Below, piece by piece: positions 1-4,704 of a stretch of 5,791 nucleotides of DNA (position 1 is the stretch's first letter; each line of letters begins with the position of its first letter). Source of the stretch: Actinomycetota bacterium (GTDB lineage: Bacteria > Actinomycetota > Humimicrobiia > Humimicrobiales > Humimicrobiaceae); assembly GCA_014360385.1 (NCBI GenBank), contig JACIXO010000097.1, forward strand, positions 1 through 5,791, given 5' to 3'. Made by a program: the position numbers and the translations under genes. Below the pieces are notes generated by a model that worked only from the letters and a program-made list of their open reading frames with translations, did not search any database and was not told the origin of the DNA.

Positions 1-179
1 AGAATTTTATCACAAAACTTTAAGTAATTGCCAAATAATTATCAATAAAAACTTCACTTCTACAAAAAATTTCTTCATTCTTACAAAAACTCACTTACTT
101 TTCCAGATAAGAGCAGACGCTACCCCTCGACTTAGGTAAACAAATTAAGATAAGTAGATACAACCTTTACCCTGAACAC

Positions 180-977
180 TCATCTTTCCAGATACGAGTG
201 AGCATACAGTGTTTTATTGGTAAGAATATCAAAAGTCTTAACTACCTTCATCAACTCCTCGTCTAAGGGATCCAAAATTGCACTGTCGAGCCCGTGACTC
301 AAAAGTATAGTAAGATAAGTCCTGTTTAATAGGCTCTTAAGTTCAGGTGGAGAGGACTGCGAAACATTACTAAGGCCAACAGTAGTCCTGGGGGCTTCAG
401 GCAGACCCATGAGTTCCTGAAGTTGTTTGAAAACCTTCAAAGCCTCGATACAATTGTGAACCTGCTCCTGCGCGACAGCAACAGGAAGAACTACCGGATC
501 CAGGTACAAGTCTTCCATTGGAACTCCGTGTTCCATGGCTGAGTTAACTATATTCATTGCTATTTCTACTCTACTATCTACATCGGGGGGGACACCTTTT
601 TCAGTAAGAGCTATACCTACAATTTTACTTCCATATTTTTTCGCCATCGGCATTAAAATGTCTAACTTCTCTTTGTCACCAGTAACTGAATTTATAATCG
701 CAGCTCCCTTATGAACTTTAAGTCCTGCTTCTATTGCATCAATGTTCTTGGTGTCGAGTGAAAGTGGTATGTCCACCTCTTCCTGGATTGTCTTAACAAC
801 CCACTCCATAAGTTCGTCGCCTTTTTTTGTTGCAGGCCCTATGTTTACATCCACGAAATGTGCTCCTGCTTCCTTCTGAGCTCTGGCCATATCCACAATA
901 GGCTTTGGATCCCTTTTCATTAGAGCATCCCCAACAATTCTGGATGTCACAGTTATGTTTTCACCAATAATTAACAT
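180..977 (-). CDS. Methyltetrahydrofolate:corrinoid methyltransferase (AcsE/MtgA-type, MeTr family)
   Basis: A complete 265-residue protein, close to the roughly 262 residues of Moorella AcsE. The family has a pterin-binding TIM barrel like dihydropteroate synthase and transfers a methyl group between N5-methyl-tetrahydrofolate and the cobalt of a corrinoid protein in the cytoplasm. Visible family marks are the start MLIIGENI, then VDVNIGPA (42-49), LSLDTKN (72-78), INS (95-97), LYLDP (157-161) and GLSNVSQ (201-207). Asp75, Asn96 and Asp160 fall at the numbering of the pterin-binding residues known in AcsE, and Asn204 matches AcsE Asn199. The ATG at 977 is well supported by AAGGAG six bases upstream; the stop is TGA. 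It lies 123 bases behind the binding-protein gene in the same direction, with no convincing promoter of its own. AcsE (acetyl-CoA pathway) and MtgA-like catabolic enzymes cannot be separated here because no CODH/ACS or MttB-type partner is visible. The family call is firm; the pathway is open. Confidence 0.93.
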   Translation of the reverse strand: MLIIGENITVTSRIVGDALMKRDPKPIVDMARAQKEAGAHFVDVNIGPATKKGDELMEWVVKTIQEEVDIPLSLDTKNIDAIEAGLKVHKGAAIINSVTGDKEKLDILMPMAKKYGSKIVGIALTEKGVPPDVDSRVEIAMNIVNSAMEHGVPMEDLYLDPVVLPVAVAQEQVHNCIEALKVFKQLQELMGLPEAPRTTVGLSNVSQSSPPELKSLLNRTYLTILLSHGLDSAILDPLDEELMKVVKTFDILTNKTLYAHSYLER

Positions 978-1100
978 TTTCCTCTCCTTGCTCCTCTACA
1001 ATTGCTTTGCGATTTTATTTTGTATTTTTATTGAATTTTTTTATTTACATTGCACACTATTTATCGTATTTTTTATCCTGCAATTTCCTTACTTAGCAAC

Positions 1101-2009
1101 TTACAATTCAAACCATTTATCGTATATTCTCTGATATGTACCATCTTCCCTCATTTCTTCCAGAACTCTATCAACTTCTTTCTTTAACTCGCTTCCCTTT
1201 CTAAAAACTATAACAAATTCTAGATTAGAGTTTGTTCTATCCAGAACCATGTACATATCTTTATTCTCTTTAAGAATGCTCACCCCCATAGGAACAGATA
1301 CTAGAACTCCATCTATATTTTTGTTTTTTAGGTCATCGAGCATATTTATAATGTTTTCATAATATGATACCTGAAAATTTGCCAGATAATCATTTTTCAA
1401 GTTATCCTTCTCGATTTTTAGAACACCAATCAGTTTACCGTACAAATCCTCCTTCACCTTAATCTCCGTACCTTTCAGAGATACTAAAAGATACTCCATT
1501 GTAAAATAAGGAATAGAGAAATCAACCAGCTTCTCTTTATCATGCCTAAGTGGAATTGCAGAAATTGCCATATCTATGGTTCCGTTAGATACCTCTTCAT
1601 ATATAGACTCCCAGGGCATCGAGACAACCTCAAGCTCTCTTTCCAATCTCTTTGAAATCTCTTTAGCTATATCCATGTCAAAACCATCAGGGTTACCATT
1701 ATTCAAAAATTCAAAAGATGGATAAGAAGTATCACTTCCCACAACAAGCCTATCCCGGCCCCAGGGATCTGCTAAACTACCATTACTACCCTCAGAGCTT
1801 CTGTAACTATCTTCTTCCAGGCTATCTTTATCAATTTCTCCTTTAGAAACCTCCAGCCTCGACAATCTACAACTAACGGAAGGAAGCATAAGGAAAACTA
1901 TTACCGCTGTACACACAATGGCCAGGATAAACAGAAGTATATATCGGGTGCCGTGCATACTGTTAATTACTTTAAGTCTTTTTCTCATGCCCTGCTTTAG
2001 AGAATTCAA
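1101..2009 (-). CDS. Membrane-anchored solute-binding protein, SBP_bac_3 (amino-acid-type) family
   Basis: A 302-residue protein. It has a basic N-terminus (residues 5-22), one hydrophobic segment (about 23-43), a Ser/Glu-rich linker (about 48-82) and a type 2 periplasmic-binding fold (about 87-302). Fold motifs are VGSDTSYPSFEF (90-101), GFDMDIAKEI (109-118), PWESI (132-136) and IPLRHDKEKLVDFSIPYF (152-169). Arg155 is the expected ligand-carboxylate contact. The Asp that usually binds the amino-acid amine appears to be Ser238 (in IDGVLVSVP), so the ligand may not be a standard alpha-amino acid. Cys47 follows the hydrophobic stretch as PSVSC, a poor lipobox with Pro at -4, so either an uncleaved anchor or a lipoprotein is possible. 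The start is TTG, chosen because GAGGT lies six bases upstream; ATG codons at residues 8 and 18 lack a comparable site. No permease or ATPase gene is visible, so it may serve a distant ABC transporter or act as a sensor-like binding protein. Confidence 0.85.
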   Translation of the reverse strand: MNSLKQGMRKRLKVINSMHGTRYILLFILAIVCTAVIVFLMLPSVSCRLSRLEVSKGEIDKDSLEEDSYRSSEGSNGSLADPWGRDRLVVGSDTSYPSFEFLNNGNPDGFDMDIAKEISKRLERELEVVSMPWESIYEEVSNGTIDMAISAIPLRHDKEKLVDFSIPYFTMEYLLVSLKGTEIKVKEDLYGKLIGVLKIEKDNLKNDYLANFQVSYYENIINMLDDLKNKNIDGVLVSVPMGVSILKENKDMYMVLDRTNSNLEFVIVFRKGSELKKEVDRVLEEMREDGTYQRIYDKWFEL

Positions 2010-2015
2010 AAATTT

Positions 2016-2020
2016 ACCTC
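2016..2020 (-). promoter_or_regulatory. Shine-Dalgarno site selecting a TTG start
   Basis: GAGGT on the minus strand, with a six-base spacer to TTG at 2009. It is the only good ribosome site near the start of the binding protein and is the reason the TTG is preferred over the ATG seven codons downstream. Confidence 0.65.
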
Positions 2021-2023
2021 ATC

Positions 2024-2058
2024 TTTATTCTGCTATCTCCATATTTATTCTGCTATCT
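2024..2058 (-). repeat. 15-bp direct repeat in the leader of the binding-protein gene
   Basis: AGATAGCAGAATAAA (minus strand) occurs exactly twice, at 2044-2058 and 2024-2038, with a 20-base period. It lies between the candidate promoter and the ribosome site. The near two-turn spacing would suit two copies of a regulator on one DNA face, or a repeated RNA-binding site in the leader. It could also be a simple local duplication. Confidence 0.6.
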
Positions 2059-2068
2059 TATTCTTATT

Positions 2069-2096
2069 ATTTTATACATTTTAAAAACAATGTCCA
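2069..2096 (-). promoter_or_regulatory. Candidate sigma-A-type promoter for the binding-protein gene
   Basis: On the minus strand TGGACA (2091-2096) and TAAAAT (2069-2074) are separated by 16 bases, each matching five of six consensus positions. The predicted transcript would start near 2062, giving a leader of about 50 bases that contains the direct repeat. The right half is AT-rich, so a chance match is possible. Confidence 0.42.
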
Positions 2097-2104
2097 AAAT
2101 TTAT

Positions 2105-2283
2105 CATATCTTAGGTAGCATTTCTTTTCAGTGATAGAAAAAAATACTGGATCAGGCTTAAGTGTTTCGAAAACAGTTTGAATGCTAAGAGTATGGTTCC
2201 TCTTAAGAGAGAAGAGCGAAGCCTGATTTCTGGAAACTTATCTTTATCAATATCATAGAATTTGAAATGCTCCTCATATCTTA
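2105..2283. repeat. Target-site duplication pair around MITE copy A
   Basis: CATATCTTA at 2105-2113 and again at 2275-2283, immediately outside the element ends. One further base (T) also matches on the left side of both, which is probably chance because copy B has exactly nine. Confidence 0.8.
2114..2274. mobile_element. MITE copy A, 161 bp, 9-bp target-site duplication
   Basis: Non-coding palindromic element. The left end reads GGTAGCATTTC; the right end, reverse-complemented, reads AGGAGCATTTC. It is flanked by the identical 9-mer CATATCTTA on both sides. An inner inverted repeat ATCAGGCTT (2151-2159) / AAGCCTGAT (2219-2227) encloses a loop with GTGTTTCGAAAAC (2162-2174) and the palindrome CTCTTAAGAG (2200-2209), both shared with copy B. 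The middle stem (CAGTGATA against TATCATAG) is degraded compared with copy B. It has no transposase and must have been moved in trans. A 9-bp duplication with GG-starting ends is compatible with IS1- or IS4-family transposases, but the parent cannot be named from this window. Confidence 0.85.
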
Positions 2284-2388
2284 TCTATCTTATTTATTAA
2301 GGTTAGACTTTGCTATTTGTGCAATATTTATTCCCATGTTACATTTTGAAATTCAACTAGAGATGAGCTTGGTCAGCTGTTATTCTTG

Positions 2389-4374
2389 CTATATTAGTTC
2401 CCAGGGCTCAGGGAAAATTGTGCTTGTAGCAAAATGCTCAGTAAAACTTGGATAGACAGTCAGTTCAAGATACCTTATATCACACGCAATTTTCTCGGCA
2501 AGTTCCCTTTCCTTCTTAGAAATCAGGACCATTCTCGCGCCCACTCCTGCTGCATTTCCTACCTGGGTTATTTTTCTTAATGAAACTCTGGGGAACATTC
2601 CAATATTGATTACATTTTTGGGATCAATATAAGAACCAAATGCACCTGCAATTATTATTCTATCAATTTTCTCAAAACCGATACCGGCATCTTCCAGAAG
2701 AACCTCTATGCCTGTTCTTATAGCACTTTTCGCAAGCTGTATCTCTACAATGTCCCTCTGATTTATAGAAACATATTTATCATCACACCTATCATTATAC
2801 CTGCCATATTCAGTCTTCTGTCTCGTCTCACCTATCCCATTTACACCATCTTTTTGTATTCGCTCATTATTTCTCTTTTGCATATAAAATTCTGGAGTCA
2901 GTATATACTGGTAGTTCCCATGTCTATCTCTATATAAACACTTCTTTTCGGGTTTAAACTTTCCCCACCTATCTATTATCCCAGCCTTTAATAACTCGGC
3001 TATAGAGTCAAGAATTCCAGAGCCACAAATTCCTACAGGTTCTCTATCATCTATAGTTTGAATCACAGGTACACAGGTCTCAGGGTCAATTACAACCCTC
3101 TCTATTGCTCCAGGAGCTGCTCTCATTCCATATTTTATATGGGCACCCTCAAAGGCAGGACCTGAAGCAGTGGAAACACTGACTATGCCCTTTCTACTTT
3201 TAAGGGCAATCTCGGTGTTGGTCCCTATATCTATTCCCATACAGTTTCCTTCCTGCTCGTAAAGTCTTGTAGCTAGAATCATAGCCAGGTGGTCTGAACC
3301 CACAAAACCAGCTATTGGTGGAAGCATGTATACATAGCCACCAGGTGATATAGCAACCCCGATTTCTCTTGCTTTTAAGTGAATAGCTTCACTGGTCAGG
3401 GGTAAAAAAGGCGAAAGTGCAAGCTGTTTCACAGGCAAGCCTAGAAAGAGGTGATGCATAGCAGTGTTTCCCACTACCGTCATTTCCAATATTTCATTTG
3501 AAGAAAGTCTATTTTTCTTACACAGACCATCCACAGCCTCGTTTATAGACTGAACTACCAAACTCTGAGCCCTTTTAAGGTTGTCTTCATCCTGCATAGC
3601 GTAGCCAAGTCTGCTCATCACATCTTCGCCGAACCTTATCTGAGGATTTGTTACACCTATCCTGTCCACAGTTTTTCCCTTTAATAAATCCACAAGAAAG
3701 ATGGCTATTTTGGTGGTGCCAAGATCCACAGCTATACCATAACTACTTTTGGTTCTATTCCCACCCTCTATAAAAATTATCTCATTTCCAGAAGAGTTCT
3801 CTCTCAAAGTAGCTGTGATTTTCCATTTATTGTCTCTTATGACAGTGGGCATTTGGGTCAAAACTTTAAAATCTATAGTTCTGGCATCCACACTATATTC
3901 TTTTCTAAGACACTCATTTATCCTGGTAAAGTCAGACTTTGTATCTTTCAGAGTTGCTTCCTCTAAACCTAGAAAATATTTTTTACAGACAGGACTAATT
4001 TCAATATCTAACTCTTCTCCCTCCACCTGGAGTTTCTGTTCTTCACTTAAAGATGAGGAAGGTATATATATAGAAAGATCCTTATGAAATGTCTGCTGAC
4101 AGGCAAGTCTCACACCACGTTTTATTTCATCACTGGTTAAAATTTTCTTTTCCTGCTCACTGGGAGGGAACTCTCCGTCATCAAGGATAATTATCCTGCA
4201 CTTTCCACATATACCCTTTCCTCCACATACGGACTTTATTCCTATACCCGAATTAACAATAGCATCAAGGCCGTTTACTGGTTGCTTAAGAAAGATTCTT
4301 CTACCGATTGGTTCTATCTCAACTTTAATCTTCTTTTCTGGCATTTTTATCTTTGCCTTTCCATTTTTCATCAT
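2389..4374 (-). CDS. RACo-type ATP-dependent reductive activator of corrinoid proteins ([2Fe-2S] ferredoxin domain plus ASKHA domain)
   Basis: A 661-residue protein. Family members use ATP hydrolysis to drive an electron from a [2Fe-2S] cluster onto inactive Co(II) corrinoid proteins, restoring Co(I). The ferredoxin-like domain (about 15-105) carries Cys50, Cys56, Cys59 and Cys92 (C-x5-C-x2-C-x32-C). The ASKHA part begins with AVDLGTTKIAIF (215-226) and continues with VGNTAMHHLFLG (301-312), GIDIGTNTEIAL (380-391), TASGPAFEG (402-410), GICGSGILD (448-456), DIVEIQLAKSAIRTGI (541-556) and the nucleotide motif IAGAFGSYID (575-584). A hydrophilic stretch (about 497-533) looks like an insertion. 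The ATG at 4374 has no ribosome site; ATG at 4344 (residue 11) has GGAAAGG upstream with an 11-base spacer and is a plausible true start. The stop is TAG, followed by TAA three codons later in frame, so readthrough is not indicated. The partner is likely the corrinoid protein served by the downstream methyltransferase. Confidence 0.92.
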   Translation of the reverse strand: MMKNGKAKIKMPEKKIKVEIEPIGRRIFLKQPVNGLDAIVNSGIGIKSVCGGKGICGKCRIIILDDGEFPPSEQEKKILTSDEIKRGVRLACQQTFHKDLSIYIPSSSLSEEQKLQVEGEELDIEISPVCKKYFLGLEEATLKDTKSDFTRINECLRKEYSVDARTIDFKVLTQMPTVIRDNKWKITATLRENSSGNEIIFIEGGNRTKSSYGIAVDLGTTKIAIFLVDLLKGKTVDRIGVTNPQIRFGEDVMSRLGYAMQDEDNLKRAQSLVVQSINEAVDGLCKKNRLSSNEILEMTVVGNTAMHHLFLGLPVKQLALSPFLPLTSEAIHLKAREIGVAISPGGYVYMLPPIAGFVGSDHLAMILATRLYEQEGNCMGIDIGTNTEIALKSRKGIVSVSTASGPAFEGAHIKYGMRAAPGAIERVVIDPETCVPVIQTIDDREPVGICGSGILDSIAELLKAGIIDRWGKFKPEKKCLYRDRHGNYQYILTPEFYMQKRNNERIQKDGVNGIGETRQKTEYGRYNDRCDDKYVSINQRDIVEIQLAKSAIRTGIEVLLEDAGIGFEKIDRIIIAGAFGSYIDPKNVINIGMFPRVSLRKITQVGNAAGVGARMVLISKKERELAEKIACDIRYLELTVYPSFTEHFATSTIFPEPWELI

Positions 4375-4385
4375 TTTTCATTTAA

Positions 4386-4414
4386 CTAATAAAATTCCTG
4401 CTGAGTAATTTCAA
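4386..4414 (-). promoter_or_regulatory. Candidate promoter for the activator gene
   Basis: On the minus strand TTGAAA (4409-4414) and TATTAG (4386-4391) are 17 bases apart; they match the -35 box at five of six and the -10 box at four of six positions. Transcription would begin near 4379, only a few bases before ATG 4374 and about 35 before ATG 4344, which fits translation from the second ATG better. Moderate to weak evidence in AT-rich DNA. Confidence 0.33.
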
Positions 4415-4469
4415 CATTTAAAAAACGTTAATTTTTCGAGCATGATCTTCCTAAATTTTCAAGTTTTTA

Positions 4470-4653
4470 ACAAATTATGGTAGCATTTCTTTTTCCGTGA
4501 TTGAAAACAAACTACTGGATCAGGCTTGGTGTTTCGAAAACTGCATGAAGGCAAAGTGGGCATGAATTCTCTTAAGAGAGGGAAGCAAAGCCTGATCCTT
4601 TAAAGATTCACCCTTTTTTCTATCACGGAATTGGAAATGCTTCCACAAATTAT
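4470..4653. repeat. Target-site duplication pair around MITE copy B
   Basis: ACAAATTAT at 4470-4478 and again at 4645-4653, directly outside the ends of the element. The bases beyond each copy differ, so the duplication is exactly nine. Confidence 0.82.
4479..4644. mobile_element. MITE copy B, 166 bp, 9-bp target-site duplication
   Basis: The better-preserved copy. Ends are GGTAGCATTTC and, reverse-complemented from the right, GGAAGCATTTC. Inverted similarity runs about 50 bases inward: TTCCGTGAT is matched exactly on both arms, and GGATCAGGCTT (4517-4527) pairs with AAGCCTGATCC (4588-4598). The central part keeps GTGTTTCGAAAAC (4529-4541) and CTCTTAAGAG (4569-4578), identical to copy A. Same orientation as copy A. 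There is no open reading frame of note. It is intergenic, directly behind the larA-like gene, and if transcribed would fold into a long multi-stem hairpin that could affect mRNA processing between the two genes. Confidence 0.86.
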
Positions 4654-4704
4654 TCAGCAAGAACTAATAAATTTTTCTTAAAAATCATATCTTAATTATA
4701 ATAT

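Larger units (their letters stand above)
2010..2388. other. 379-base intergenic region, activator gene to binding-protein gene
   Basis: No credible gene on either strand. From the activator's stop (2389) toward the binding protein it holds about 105 bases of plain AT-rich sequence (2284-2388), a MITE copy with its 9-bp duplications (2105-2283), a candidate promoter (2069-2096), a 15-bp direct repeat (2024-2058) and the ribosome site. No GC-rich hairpin followed by a T run is seen after the activator stop, so readthrough into the element is possible. Removing the element and one duplication would leave about 209 bases. Confidence 0.7.
4375..4704. other. 330-base intergenic region, larA-like gene to activator gene
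   Basis: No credible gene. It holds 60 bases of AT-rich sequence after the larA-like stop without a recognisable terminator hairpin (4645-4704), MITE copy B with its duplications (4470-4653), and about 90 bases of AT-rich sequence before the activator that include a candidate promoter. Without the element and one duplication the gap would be about 155 bases. Confidence 0.7.

Noticed and set aside
6..45. Promoter-like boxes on the minus strand for a gene beyond the left edge (TTGGCA with GATAAA, or TTGATA with TAAAGT, each 17 apart)
   Set aside because: The -10 boxes match only four of six positions in very AT-rich DNA, and no downstream gene is visible to support them.
1918..2118. Plus-strand open frame of 66 codons across the binding-protein start
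   Set aside because: It lies antisense to the N-terminal coding region and promoter, has no ribosome site and no recognisable domain.
2389..2391. TAG stop as a possible pyrrolysine codon in a methyltransferase-related locus
   Set aside because: The protein already ends with a family-like C-terminus and an in-frame TAA follows three codons later. The TAG at 4705-4707 likewise follows a complete LarA-like end. Neither protein is of the MttB/MtmB/MtbB type.
2267..2455. Plus-strand open frame of 62 codons
   Set aside because: It starts in the MITE right end and overlaps the activator's 3' end antisense; hydrophobic composition follows from AT-rich DNA.
3749..4087. Plus-strand open frame of 112 codons
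   Set aside because: Entirely antisense to the activator gene, whose family motifs are unmistakable.
4517..4598. A cobalamin, SAM or THF riboswitch in the palindromic intergenic element
   Set aside because: No conserved core of these classes is recognised, and the 9-bp target-site duplications and terminal inverted repeats explain the element as a MITE.
4517..4598. Intrinsic terminator formed by GGATCAGGCTT/AAGCCTGATCC
   Set aside because: The enclosed loop is about 60 bases and no uninterrupted T run follows the stem on either strand.
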